Assembly (NCBI RefSeq): GCF_009371985.2
Contig: NZ_VIKU02000002.1
Span: forward strand, 496,001-560,000
Reading direction: 5' to 3'
DNA length: 64,000 nt
From: Pelagihabitans pacificus
GTDB lineage: Bacteria > Bacteroidota > Bacteroidia > Flavobacteriales > Flavobacteriaceae
The notes below the pieces were generated by a model. That model was not told where the DNA came from, did not search any database, and was given only the letters and a program-made list of their open reading frames with translations. Both the position numbers and the translations under genes were made by a program. Of the stretch, positions 9,327 through 18,793 are shown in pieces (positions within the stretch are counted from its first letter, which is position 1; each line of letters opens with the position of its first letter).

Positions 9327-10346
9327 TCAGTCATCTTCATCTTCTTCCTCAAAAGGGAAGAATTCGCGATTGTCGTCCAAATAAAGGTTTGCACTGTTCC
9401 CCAAGGCAACAAATGCCCTGCTGCCATCGTAAAAGCCAATAGCCCCTCGCCTGGCAATACCCTCGTAGGCCGTCTTCTCTTCCCACAAATCGGTGGCCGG
9501 ATTGTATTCCCATACCGATGAGACTGCCCCTAATCCCGACGCACCGCAAGCAATATATCCCCTGTCACCAATGCTAAAGCCTACCGCATCACTTCGTTCT
9601 ATAAAATAATCGTCATCATCATCGAGGTCCAACAAGGCCGTCCAAGTCTCGTTCGAGGTATCGAACACCCAAAAATCGGTTTGGTCCAGACCATTTGATT
9701 CCCCAGTTCCAAAGTATACCTTGTCACCGATGGTAAAGCTGGTGGCATCCCTTCGTTTAGTGCCTCCAAAACCGACCAGTTCGGTCCAGCGGTCCGATGA
9801 CGGATCATACTTCCAGAAATCCTTGCGATCGTTGTCACCGTCATATCCAGTGCCCACATAGCCAATACTGGCCGAATTGAACGCGGTGGCACCCCTTCTA
9901 GGTGCCCCTCCAAAAGCTGCGATGGAATCCCAACGATTAGCACCGATATCATACCGGTAAAAATCGCCTAATTCATTGTCTCCATCAAAGCCTAGGCCTA
10001 CAAATCCGTCGCCATTGGCGGTAAAACCGACCGCAGCGCTACGTTCAACCCCTGGATAGTCGGCCAATTGCCTCCAAAAATCCCCTTCAATATCATACTC
10101 CCAAAAGTCTTTCAGATAATCATCCCCATCGAAGCCGGTACCCATATATCCTTTATTACCGATGGTAAAGGCCGCGGCACTGCTACGGGGGATACCGTCA
10201 AGAACGGAACGATCCTCCCAGTTTCCCAGGTTATCGTCGTCGTCGTCGTCACTAGAGCAGCTTACCGCGGCCAAAGACATCACAAGAACCGATAGAAACT
10301 TCACAGTTTTAAGGATAGTTAACGGCCGTTTAATCATTGTTTTCAT
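9327..10346 (-). CDS. Kelch-repeat lipoprotein
   Basis: A 339-residue protein with a lipobox AAVSC (Cys30) followed by SSDDDDDD. The mature region is built from about five Kelch-type repeats of roughly 50 residues, each with a GYVGTGYDGDN-like turn followed by a KDFWKYDP-like strand, which would fold as a beta-propeller. The start may be Met1 (10346) or Met4 (10337); both overlap the upstream gene stop by a few bases, suggesting translational coupling. Such propellers bind proteins or glycans; no catalytic residues are evident. Confidence 0.85.
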   Translation of the reverse strand: MKTMIKRPLTILKTVKFLSVLVMSLAAVSCSSDDDDDDNLGNWEDRSVLDGIPRSSAAAFTIGNKGYMGTGFDGDDYLKDFWEYDIEGDFWRQLADYPGVERSAAVGFTANGDGFVGLGFDGDNELGDFYRYDIGANRWDSIAAFGGAPRRGATAFNSASIGYVGTGYDGDNDRKDFWKYDPSSDRWTELVGFGGTKRRDATSFTIGDKVYFGTGESNGLDQTDFWVFDTSNETWTALLDLDDDDDYFIERSDAVGFSIGDRGYIACGASGLGAVSSVWEYNPATDLWEEKTAYEGIARRGAIGFYDGSRAFVALGNSANLYLDDNREFFPFEEEDEDD

Positions 10347-11241
10347 CTAATCTATTGTTTATGTTAATCGTTAATCCCATGGTGATATATAAGGAATCCC
10401 CCGTATTGAAATCGTTCAGCTGATTATGGTTTTGATCTAACAGAAGAAGCTGATTCTTTGAGAGATAGCCTACGTTTACCAATGAAGTTAGATACGGTTG
10501 CATTCGATAGGTGTGTTTGATGCCGATATCGATTGCTTCATACTCCAACTTTGAATGGGTAAAAGTGCCGGTGCCAAAGAAGCTCAATGGCCCGGAAAGG
10601 TTGGTATAGGAGCCCTGAGGCCTTGCGATAAAAGAAAGTTGCTGTCTTTCCCCAATAACATACTTTAAGGTGGTTTCCGGAAAGCCCAAACGATAGTGCC
10701 AGCTGTTTTTCAGGGTCCCTTCCAATGAAAGTATCGGATAAAAATCAGGTCTTCCCAACAAAGCTCCATAGCCAAGACCAAATCGCAAACCAAGATTATT
10801 TTTTTTCCCCTGCCAGATCTTCGTAAAAACTAGGCTTCCCGCGTATTGTATATCATCCTGTCCCAAACCATCAACCAAATTCGAGGAGATGACAGGGGAA
10901 AAAAGTGTCTCGATCGTCCAATTTCTCGAGAATTCGGAACGATAAAAAACCCCTGCCATCATGTGATGAGTCTCCTCCAATGGCTCGGTTTCCAGACCTA
11001 TGACCGTATCAAAAAAGTTATAGGTCTTCTTTTCATAAGACAGGTTCACCACCAACCGACTTCTTTTTCCCAATGGTATGTTAGGCGTAATCGCAAGCCT
11101 ATAGCTTCCCCAATAGATATCGCCAGCCGATGGCACCATCGAATAATCAAACCGGGCTATTTCATAACCGGTCATCTCTTGGGCCGTTATCTTCAATGTT
11201 GTCATAAAAAGTAGAAGGGCACTAAAAAAATAGCTTTTCAC
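10330..11241 (-). CDS. DUF6268 outer membrane protein
   Basis: A 303-residue protein with a signal peptide (residues 1-20, ending TAQ) and a mature region rich in alternating aromatic/hydrophobic strands, compatible with an outer-membrane beta-barrel of the DUF6268 type. It is the first gene of the minus-strand run DUF6268, Kelch, DUF4907, LytS, LytTR; the gene overlaps the Kelch gene by 17 bp. Function unknown. The run suggests a membrane complex with its own two-component system. Confidence 0.75.
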   Translation of the reverse strand: MKSYFFSALLLFMTTLKITAQEMTGYEIARFDYSMVPSAGDIYWGSYRLAITPNIPLGKRSRLVVNLSYEKKTYNFFDTVIGLETEPLEETHHMMAGVFYRSEFSRNWTIETLFSPVISSNLVDGLGQDDIQYAGSLVFTKIWQGKKNNLGLRFGLGYGALLGRPDFYPILSLEGTLKNSWHYRLGFPETTLKYVIGERQQLSFIARPQGSYTNLSGPLSFFGTGTFTHSKLEYEAIDIGIKHTYRMQPYLTSLVNVGYLSKNQLLLLDQNHNQLNDFNTGDSLYITMGLTININNRLDENND

Positions 11242-11461
11242 TTATTGATTTTGACTAAAAGTATTGGTGGTGGATAGGGTGGCAAAAAAAAAATAGACCA
11301 ACCGACAAAATGTCTATACCGTACGGCAAATTCTATCTACCAACACTGCAGTTGGCATTCATCGTGGGAATTAGGTGATTGGTATACAGATTAACCAAAT
11401 CGGTATAAAATACTTCGGGACACCTGACCGTTCCGTTTTATTTGCTTCAAATTAATATGGT

Positions 11462-12775
11462 ATGCGACTCCTTTTTGGTCTATTAGCAATAACTGCCTTA
11501 CTTTCTTCCTGCTCTGTGGAAGATCGTGAGATTCCCACTCTAGTGGTAGGGCAGGATTTCACCGATTCAAACGTACGTCTAGTGACGGTCGATACCTTTA
11601 CCGTGAAACTGACCACCTTTAAATTTGACAGTATCAACACCTCTACGAGCAATCGGCTGTTGGTGGGTAGCTATTACGATGATTTCTTTGGGCGGGTTTC
11701 CAGTCAGAGTTATTTTGAGCTTTCGGCAATCAACTATACGATTCCCTCCGATGCGGAACTTGATAGCATTGCATTGATTTTAGGGTATGACGGCTATTTT
11801 TATAATGATACCACGCAACTCGCGGAAATCAATGTATATCGACTACTGGAGGAAGTGTCTGCCGAGGACGACGTTTTCTACAATACCAGCCAACTTACAT
11901 TTGACACCGTTCCCGTGGTTACGCGCCGATTTTTTCCAGAACCGACCGGTGAGGACTCACTGCATATTCAAATACCCTTGGCCTTCGGAAGGGAACTTTT
12001 CGATTTGATTCAGGAAAACGATATCAATAGCGACCGTGAGGTGCGGGAAAAACTAAAGGGCTTCACCCTAAGGCCATCAAATGAAGAGAATACCGCGGTT
12101 ATCGGTTTCTCAAGAGATCCTGAAATTACCCGCTTACGCTTTTTTTATTCCATACCCGGAGAGTTCGAAGATGACGAGGAAGCCTTTGATCTCTTTATCA
12201 ATCAAAATACCGGTTTGCCCAGGGCCTTCAATCAGATTCAAAGCGATGTTACCGGTATGTTATTGGATACATTGACCGATCAGGAAATAAATCTGCCGTC
12301 GGAACTGAGCGGCAATTTTAGCTTTATTCAATCGGGAGTGGGCCACGCTACCAGGATAGAATTCCCCACCCTCACCGATATCGGCCAAATACCAGGAACC
12401 GGAACCATTCTCGATGCCATTTTAGAAATCAAGCCACCAGTGACTTCCTACAATGACAACTTACCCATTCGGGATTCCTTGAACGTACAGATCGTCGATC
12501 AGAACAACGTAATTACAGAGACCATTGTGAATGGAAATGGAGCCGTATTTGCCCGCATCAATGAAGCGAACAGTGAGTTCAACGATATATTCTATCAAAT
12601 ACCCTTGGTCACCTACCTCGATCAAGAACTGGCACAAATCCCAGAGGTGGAAGATGCCGTTATCATCTATCCCAAAAATTACAATCAAACGGTAGATCGT
12701 ATAGTGCTACAAGGAGCAGGAAGTAGTGATTTTGAGGCAAAACTTATTCTAACTTATGCTATTTATGATGAGTAG
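11462..12775 (+). CDS. DUF4270 family lipoprotein
   Basis: A 437-residue protein with lipobox LLSSC (Cys17). It shows the DUF4270 pattern: an N-terminal SSYYDDFFGRVSSQSYFEL-like segment (here GSYYDDFFGRVSSQSYFEL), a DAELDSIALILGY strand and a C-terminal half with repeated beta-strands. The family is Bacteroidota-specific, predicted surface or periplasmic, with no assigned function. Its 3' end overlaps the next gene by 20 bp (8 bp if that gene starts at its fifth codon), so the pair is an operon. A -7-like TTTATTTG precedes it. Confidence 0.85.
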   Translation: MRLLFGLLAITALLSSCSVEDREIPTLVVGQDFTDSNVRLVTVDTFTVKLTTFKFDSINTSTSNRLLVGSYYDDFFGRVSSQSYFELSAINYTIPSDAELDSIALILGYDGYFYNDTTQLAEINVYRLLEEVSAEDDVFYNTSQLTFDTVPVVTRRFFPEPTGEDSLHIQIPLAFGRELFDLIQENDINSDREVREKLKGFTLRPSNEENTAVIGFSRDPEITRLRFFYSIPGEFEDDEEAFDLFINQNTGLPRAFNQIQSDVTGMLLDTLTDQEINLPSELSGNFSFIQSGVGHATRIEFPTLTDIGQIPGTGTILDAILEIKPPVTSYNDNLPIRDSLNVQIVDQNNVITETIVNGNGAVFARINEANSEFNDIFYQIPLVTYLDQELAQIPEVEDAVIIYPKNYNQTVDRIVLQGAGSSDFEAKLILTYAIYDE

Positions 12776-14009
12776 AACCTGGCTGCTTCTTGCCATGGCG
12801 GCACTGATGACGTTCGATATGATTGGACAGACCAATAACCTCACAGGATCTCCATACTCGCTTTTTGGTCTTGGCGTAAGTACCAATTCGAATATCGGAA
12901 AGAACAGTGCCCTCGGCAGAGGCGGCTATGCCCTTGAGCCTGCTGGTTTTATCAATAATTACAACCCAGCCTCCTATGCCGCCGTTTCAGAAAAGAATTT
13001 TATGTATGACATCGGTTTTCTGGCAGAGTTGAGTACGGTTTCCAATCGGAACAATGAGGAACGCCGATTGGCAGGTAATATGTCGAGCCTGGCCATTGCC
13101 TCCAGTATCAGTAAAAAATCAGGGCTAGGACTTACCCTTGACCCCTATTCGGACGTGGGTTACGCCGTTGTTGGTATAGAAGGCAACATCGAAGGGTCGT
13201 TCGAAAAGTTCAGCAGTAATATCTTCGGTTCCGGCGGATTGAACGACCTTAAGCTAAGTTATGGCTATAGCATCAATGAACATATCAATGTAGGACTAGG
13301 AATCTCTTATCTTTTTGGGAGTATCGATGAAACAGAACGTATCAATACTGGTACCAGTTCCTTAAACGTGCAGGAAACCAACAGATACTTTGGTGCCCGA
13401 ATCGATTTTGGGGTCCAAGGCAAACTCAACGATTATTTCGCCATTGGGGCACGATGGCAATTACCGACCAGTCTAGCCGCCAGAAGGGACCGAAACGTAT
13501 CGAAGTCTACCGGACTATTACCGAATCCGGAACCAGTTGAAAACACGAGCGATATTACCATCCCTAGTTTTGATCTGCCTTTGGAAATAGGAACCGGTCT
13601 CGCCATCAGCCCATGGTCAAGTTTGACATTGAATCTCGACTACACCGGGAGCTATTGGGGCGCGACCGATCAACATGACAATATTGGAACTTTTGTGGAC
13701 CGAAACGTGTATGCCTTTGGCATGGAGTACCTCAAAGATGAAACTAGCTTTAAGTTTTGGGAACGAATTGGTTTTAGAGCCGGATTCAACTACGACAGTG
13801 GCTATTTACAGGTTAACGATGAGACGGTCGGTAGTTATTCGATTACCGGCGGACTGGGCATTCCTATCGGAAGATCGACCCTAAATCTTTCCTATGCCTA
13901 CCGCGGCAGTGGTTCTTCGGAAGGTATCCAGGTGCAGGAGACCTTTCATACCATCAATGTGAACATAAGCCTTCGGGATATTTGGTTTTTGAAACGGAAG
14001 GTAAATTAA
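12756..14009 (+). CDS. Outer membrane beta-barrel protein (FadL/OmpP1-like)
   Basis: A 417-residue protein with a signal peptide ending near MIGQ and a mature N-terminus NNLTGSPYSLFGLGVS, typical of Flavobacteriia outer-membrane proteins encoded next to DUF4270 proteins. Repeated glycine/aromatic strands (GLGISYLFG, GARWQLP, LSYAYRGSG) suggest a barrel related to the OmpP1/FadL transport family. The start could be Met1 (12756) or Met5 (12768). Partnership with the DUF4270 lipoprotein is inferred from the overlap. Transported compound unknown. Confidence 0.75.
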   Translation: MLFMMSRTWLLLAMAALMTFDMIGQTNNLTGSPYSLFGLGVSTNSNIGKNSALGRGGYALEPAGFINNYNPASYAAVSEKNFMYDIGFLAELSTVSNRNNEERRLAGNMSSLAIASSISKKSGLGLTLDPYSDVGYAVVGIEGNIEGSFEKFSSNIFGSGGLNDLKLSYGYSINEHINVGLGISYLFGSIDETERINTGTSSLNVQETNRYFGARIDFGVQGKLNDYFAIGARWQLPTSLAARRDRNVSKSTGLLPNPEPVENTSDITIPSFDLPLEIGTGLAISPWSSLTLNLDYTGSYWGATDQHDNIGTFVDRNVYAFGMEYLKDETSFKFWERIGFRAGFNYDSGYLQVNDETVGSYSITGGLGIPIGRSTLNLSYAYRGSGSSEGIQVQETFHTINVNISLRDIWFLKRKVN

Positions 14010-14053
14010 AATTTACTAATCCCTATAACTTTAAAAAACAATCCGATGACTAC

Positions 14054-15352
14054 CTAACGCCTTTGCCCAGCCATCCACTCCATGATAGTCACCGGTCTAC
14101 CGTTCATTAGAACCGGATTACCATCAAAATCAAAATCGGCATGATTGGCATGGGAATAGATCCATGACCAATGGCCGTTATAACGGTAATCATCCCCTCC
14201 GAAAAATCCGGTAATATCGATTACGTGGTCGTAAAAGGAGAAATGAATGTTTTCAGCGCCGGTATTTTTCAACCGTTTGTACAACGGAACCACGGTTTCC
14301 CCTGGTATCGTTACCTGATCGTCTTTGGAATGCACGAACCAAATTGGGATGTCTTTAATCGACCGAACCTGCTCATCGGTAATGAATTGATTTTGATAGG
14401 CCAGAGCACTGATATAACCTGCTGCGAAATAATCGGGATGTTGCAAGAGTAACTTCAAGCCCATATAACCGCCGTTGGAACATCCTCCGATGTAAATCCG
14501 GTCGGTATCTATTTCCGGATGCGCTGCAACATATGTTTTGATAAAGGCCATTAAGGCTTCATTATAAATATCGTCTTCCTTCCCGCGTGTATATTCCCCG
14601 CTGGCACTTTGCATCCAAAAAGTGGGACTTTGGGGTGCCAATACGAAGGCACCTCCAAACAGGGCTTGTATTTCCTCAGAGGCATAATTCACCGCTTTGT
14701 TCGCAATTAGGGGGATACTGGGATCGGTGCCCCCTTCCCCACCCCCGTGGAGCCAGATGATCAGAGGCCATTTATCGCTATCATTTTGAGGTGTAAAAGA
14801 TGCGTATGAGAGTGTAATGTCGTTGTGTGAATACGTGCCACTTAGATCGAATGTATCGATTTCGGGCATTATCCGTCCTTGCTCGTTGTCCCATATTTTT
14901 CCCGAAGGCTTGTGGTTGATGATCAATCGATAATCAATCCATTGATTGCTACCGCGGTTTTTGGTCCTAATATATTTTATGGGTGAGCCCAGTACGTCAT
15001 CCGGCCCTACAAAAAGGACCAGTGTAATATGGTGTCCTTCAGTGACCCTATTCCCCTTGCTATCGGAAACATAGGCGTAGACTACTTTTCTTTCTCCTGT
15101 GGATATCTCTGGTTCCATTGCTACGCCTTCCGCACTTCTGTTGACCGTCACTGAAAAATGGGATGCATTGGTCTCGGTAATGGACCGCTGATTTGGCAGG
15201 ATGACCTTATTTACCGCAGGCCCCCAATCGTAGCCCTTGACAACCAAAGTGTAACCTTTTCCTGAAGTTGTTACCTGTGCGGCCGTTGGTGTTAGTGAAA
15301 AGAAAATCAGTACCAACAGCGTTGCCTTGTATATATTAAAATAGGTTTTCAT
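14054..15352 (-). CDS. Secreted alpha/beta-hydrolase (prolyl oligopeptidase/PHB-depolymerase-like esterase)
   Basis: About 432 residues with a signal peptide (ending TAAQ), an N-terminal beta-rich domain of some 130 residues, and an alpha/beta-hydrolase domain. The oxyanion segment WLHGGGEGG, nucleophile elbow GCSNGG, an Asp in HSKDDQVT and a late His (NGHWSW) give a plausible Ser-Asp-His triad. The layout resembles secreted carbohydrate esterases and feruloyl/PHB-depolymerase-like enzymes of marine Bacteroidota. Substrate not determined. I take Met4 (15352) because it immediately precedes the signal peptide charge region. Confidence 0.8.
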   Translation of the reverse strand: MKTYFNIYKATLLVLIFFSLTPTAAQVTTSGKGYTLVVKGYDWGPAVNKVILPNQRSITETNASHFSVTVNRSAEGVAMEPEISTGERKVVYAYVSDSKGNRVTEGHHITLVLFVGPDDVLGSPIKYIRTKNRGSNQWIDYRLIINHKPSGKIWDNEQGRIMPEIDTFDLSGTYSHNDITLSYASFTPQNDSDKWPLIIWLHGGGEGGTDPSIPLIANKAVNYASEEIQALFGGAFVLAPQSPTFWMQSASGEYTRGKEDDIYNEALMAFIKTYVAAHPEIDTDRIYIGGCSNGGYMGLKLLLQHPDYFAAGYISALAYQNQFITDEQVRSIKDIPIWFVHSKDDQVTIPGETVVPLYKRLKNTGAENIHFSFYDHVIDITGFFGGDDYRYNGHWSWIYSHANHADFDFDGNPVLMNGRPVTIMEWMAGQRR

Positions 15353-15386
15353 GGTGTACATGGTTTTGGTTAGCTCTTAACTGGTG

Positions 15387-16061
15387 TTATTTTTCCGCTT
15401 TTTTATAGCTAATAGCCATTCCCCCGCCTGAATTATCCACGGTGGTGCTATAATTTTCAAGGCTTTGTACATACGCCAAGTACGCCCTCGTTCCGGACAT
15501 TCCCCGACGCCCTTCCGGACGCACATTGTGTGCCGTAAAACAACCACCTACCTCCAATTTCGGAGAAACTTCCTTAAAGTAATTCGTGTACCAATCCTTG
15601 TCGGCATCACTGAATACAAAATCAAAGGGGCCCTCCAATTTCTTGACCAATTCATGGGCATCGGCCAGTCTGGCATCCACATAATTCGTTAATCCCGCCT
15701 CTTTGATATTGGCAAGTGCCTTCTTGTATCGGGTCTCATCAATGTCAATGGTTATCAGCTTCCCACCGGTTTTACTAAACGCCCATGCAATCCATATCGT
15801 GGAATGCCCCGTGGAAGTTCCTATTTCGAGTCCCTTTGTATAGCCATTTTCGACGATGATGTCATATAGTAATTGCCCATCGGAAGCGGGAACGTTCATG
15901 TCTCGCCATTCGCTCTTTTGACTTTCGAGAAAGACTTTTACCTTAGTATCCAACCCAGTAGTATCCAAGGTTTCTTGCGCTTGAAGCGCAAAATTGTGGG
16001 GTAATACGACGATTAGAAGCAGGTGGACCAATCGCTTCGTTTTCGTTCCATTCATTTTCAT
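15387..16061 (-). CDS. Class I SAM-dependent O-methyltransferase with signal peptide
   Basis: The core resembles catechol/caffeoyl-CoA O-methyltransferases: motif I GLEIGTSTGHST, an acidic ribose contact in TIDIDE, and VFSDADKDWY with the metal-binding style Asp. From Met at 16061 (or 16055) the protein starts with a basic stretch and hydrophobic residues ending ALQAQ, a convincing Sec signal peptide, so the enzyme is predicted to be exported. A longer frame to 16145 exists but adds an unlikely N-terminus before the signal. It lies 34 bp after the esterase gene on the same strand. Substrate unknown; an exported SAM-dependent enzyme is unusual. Confidence 0.8.
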   Translation of the reverse strand: MKMNGTKTKRLVHLLLIVVLPHNFALQAQETLDTTGLDTKVKVFLESQKSEWRDMNVPASDGQLLYDIIVENGYTKGLEIGTSTGHSTIWIAWAFSKTGGKLITIDIDETRYKKALANIKEAGLTNYVDARLADAHELVKKLEGPFDFVFSDADKDWYTNYFKEVSPKLEVGGCFTAHNVRPEGRRGMSGTRAYLAYVQSLENYSTTVDNSGGGMAISYKKAEK

Positions 16062-16172
16062 GTGCAGGTCTTTTTGTAATTCTGAAAGGCTAACAAAACA
16101 ATATCCATAACTTTTTTCTTCTTTACTACGCAAGCAATGATTCAAACGCTACTACAAGATAATCCATAATTA

Positions 16173-18560
16173 TCAAAACCGTCTCCGTTGTCCGGAATAC
16201 TGCATGGCTTCTCCCTTACCAAAACCATAGCTGAATCCGAAGGCGACAAATGTGCCCCGTAGTCGTCGGCTAAAGACCTCGAAATCGGTCTGGACAATTT
16301 CGGTTTCATTGATTCGCGAAGCGAAAAGGTCCCGTACGCTCAGGTTCAATACAGCCTTCCCTTTAAGGATATTCTTTCGAAGACCCAAATCCATAAACAG
16401 AAAGTCGTTTCGTACCCCCTGAACCGTTTTTACCCGTGATCGATAGTTTCCGATGGTCTCCAATTCGAAATCGGCCGGTAGCTTAAGTTTGGCCATTACT
16501 TTTGAGGACCATTGGTTTCCGTCAAAATCGAACACCGTGCTATTAAAAATACCTTCCCTTTTAAATTGGCTATAGTTAAAATCCCCATTGAGGGTCATCC
16601 ATTTAAACGGACTGTACTTCGTGTTGAATTCGATTCCTGTTACATTATTTGTACCGATGTTTTCGGGTCTGACCGTATTGACGTTGTTTTCAAAGATCGA
16701 TACCCGTTCGATGACATCGGTCGTATAGCGTTGGTAGATGCCAAAATTCAAGGAAGCCTTTCCTAGTATGTAAATGCTGGTTAATTCATACGAATCGGTA
16801 AACTCGGGCTGTAACCCCGGGTTCCCCTGACGGATACTAAAATTGTTCCTGATATTAAAAAAAGGATTCAAATCCCAAAGCCTTGGTCGATACACCCTTC
16901 TTGAATAGCCCGCCTGTAAAGAAATCCTATCGGTAAATTTATAGGAGGTGTGAAAGCTTGGGAAAAGATTGGTATAATTCTGGTCGTTGGTCTCATTGGT
17001 GGTGGCAAGCAGTGTATTCAAATCGGTCTGCTCTAATCGCACACCCCCTTTTACTCCCCATTTCTTACCTTCATAGGCTGCGGTTGTATAAAGCCCCAAC
17101 ACATTTTGGTCAAACTCAAAGACGTTGGTAAGTCCGGGGTCTACCACAAAGCTACCCCCCACCAAATCGGACACTTCAAAATCGTTGCTTACGTCGTTCA
17201 AGACGTATTGGGCACCTGTCTCCAAACTCCACTTTTCCGAAAATGGGCGAGTGTAGTCCAATTTAAAGGTGAAGACCGATTCCTTGAAGTCGGTCCGGGT
17301 CTTCTGTTCGGCATCGTTGGAATCCCCGCTGATAGTCGTATTCACAAAATCCGAGGATTGATCTTTTCCAAAAAAATTGCCCAATGAGCTAAAAACAAGG
17401 TTATGGTCCTCATCACCCTTAAAGTCTTTCTTGTATTGTAGCTCAAATTGAAGTTTTGGGTTTTCCGCTTCGGTTACCTCTGTACGAAGCCATTCCGAGG
17501 TTACGGTGTTAGTGGCATCCACGGCGCTAAAATTGATCGTCGAGGGCTGATCTTCCAGCTCCAGGGCAAAATTACCGGAAAGCGTTAACACGCTGCTCTC
17601 ATTGATATAATAGTCGGTACCCAATACAAAGTTGTAATACGTCTCGTTGCGGAATTCCGTACCGGTCGACAAAATAGTGGTGTTGTTCACCAAATCGACA
17701 TTTCGGTTTTCGGTATCGTTGGGCAATTCCCGCAGTCCAAAACCCAACTGACTGAATAAATTGAATTTTTCGCCTCTCCGATTGAGACTTACCCCGATAC
17801 TATGCGCATCGGGGGCTCCTGTATTCACTGAAACGGAACCGTTTAGTCCCTTTCGTTGTTCCTTTTTTATAACAATATTGATAATACCCGAAGTACCTTC
17901 CGCATCGTATTTGGCCGACGGATTGGTAATCACCTCTACCCTATCGATCATATCGGCGGTAATGGTTCCCAAAGTGTTTCCTTCCTCGCTTGCGATTACC
18001 GAGGGTTTCCCATTGATCAATATTTGCACACCTTGACTTCCCCGCAAACTGATTTGGCCCTCGATATTTACATTCACAGAGGGTACATTGTTCAACACAT
18101 CCAAGGCACTGGCCCCGGTACTGCTCAAATCCTTACCAACGTTGAATACTCGCTTATCGAGCTTGAACTCCGTTCTTGAAACCTCTCCCTCGACCACAAC
18201 TTCTTCGAGCTGTTGTGCATCTTCTGACAGAGCAATAATCCCAAGATCTATATTCTTGGTGTCGGCAACAGGCTGTCCGAACGTTTTATTGGCAAATCCT
18301 ATGAAACTAATTTCAATATAGAAATTGGTGGCGGTGGTCTCCAAAACGAAACTGCCATCGTCCAAAGTAGTGGTTCCCGTAATAGGTTTTTTTGTCTCGT
18401 TATCCGCTACCATCACGGTGGCGAAGGCTATCGGCTGCTCCGTACCCTCCTCTACCACCTTGCCTAATATCGTCACGGTACGCTCCTGGGCCAACCCATT
18501 TGCACAAAACAAGAGCAACAGGAATATCAGGGTACAAGAAGCTTTAAGATTACATTTCAT
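16173..18560 (-). CDS. TonB-dependent receptor-like outer membrane protein
   Basis: About 795 residues: signal peptide ending GLAQ, a carboxypeptidase-regulatory-like domain (about 28-115), a plug domain (about 125-230, with VEVITNPSAKYDAEGTSGI) and a C-terminal barrel of the OMP_b-brl_3 type ending FSYGFGKG near the C-terminus. This subgroup of Bacteroidota receptors is found near two-component systems and is often not linked to SusD; none is present here. A divergent LytS/LytTR pair begins about 230 bp upstream. Ligand unknown. Confidence 0.88.
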   Translation of the reverse strand: MKCNLKASCTLIFLLLLFCANGLAQERTVTILGKVVEEGTEQPIAFATVMVADNETKKPITGTTTLDDGSFVLETTATNFYIEISFIGFANKTFGQPVADTKNIDLGIIALSEDAQQLEEVVVEGEVSRTEFKLDKRVFNVGKDLSSTGASALDVLNNVPSVNVNIEGQISLRGSQGVQILINGKPSVIASEEGNTLGTITADMIDRVEVITNPSAKYDAEGTSGIINIVIKKEQRKGLNGSVSVNTGAPDAHSIGVSLNRRGEKFNLFSQLGFGLRELPNDTENRNVDLVNNTTILSTGTEFRNETYYNFVLGTDYYINESSVLTLSGNFALELEDQPSTINFSAVDATNTVTSEWLRTEVTEAENPKLQFELQYKKDFKGDEDHNLVFSSLGNFFGKDQSSDFVNTTISGDSNDAEQKTRTDFKESVFTFKLDYTRPFSEKWSLETGAQYVLNDVSNDFEVSDLVGGSFVVDPGLTNVFEFDQNVLGLYTTAAYEGKKWGVKGGVRLEQTDLNTLLATTNETNDQNYTNLFPSFHTSYKFTDRISLQAGYSRRVYRPRLWDLNPFFNIRNNFSIRQGNPGLQPEFTDSYELTSIYILGKASLNFGIYQRYTTDVIERVSIFENNVNTVRPENIGTNNVTGIEFNTKYSPFKWMTLNGDFNYSQFKREGIFNSTVFDFDGNQWSSKVMAKLKLPADFELETIGNYRSRVKTVQGVRNDFLFMDLGLRKNILKGKAVLNLSVRDLFASRINETEIVQTDFEVFSRRLRGTFVAFGFSYGFGKGEAMQYSGQRRRF

Positions 18561-18793
18561 ACGGTACATTTCTTTTTACTTCAAAATTGGAGGTATATAA
18601 ACCCAATTAAAAACAAAATCCCCTGAACGACAGGGGCAGGATGGTCATCAGCATACTTTTCCGTAATTTATGGTGAAAATGTCGTTTAGGGGATTCTAAT
18701 GGTCGTTTGGAATATCGATTTTTAGACACTGAGGGAGAAGCCTTAGCTTTGAAACAACGAACCCGTCTTGAATTCAATAGAAAAATATAAAAC

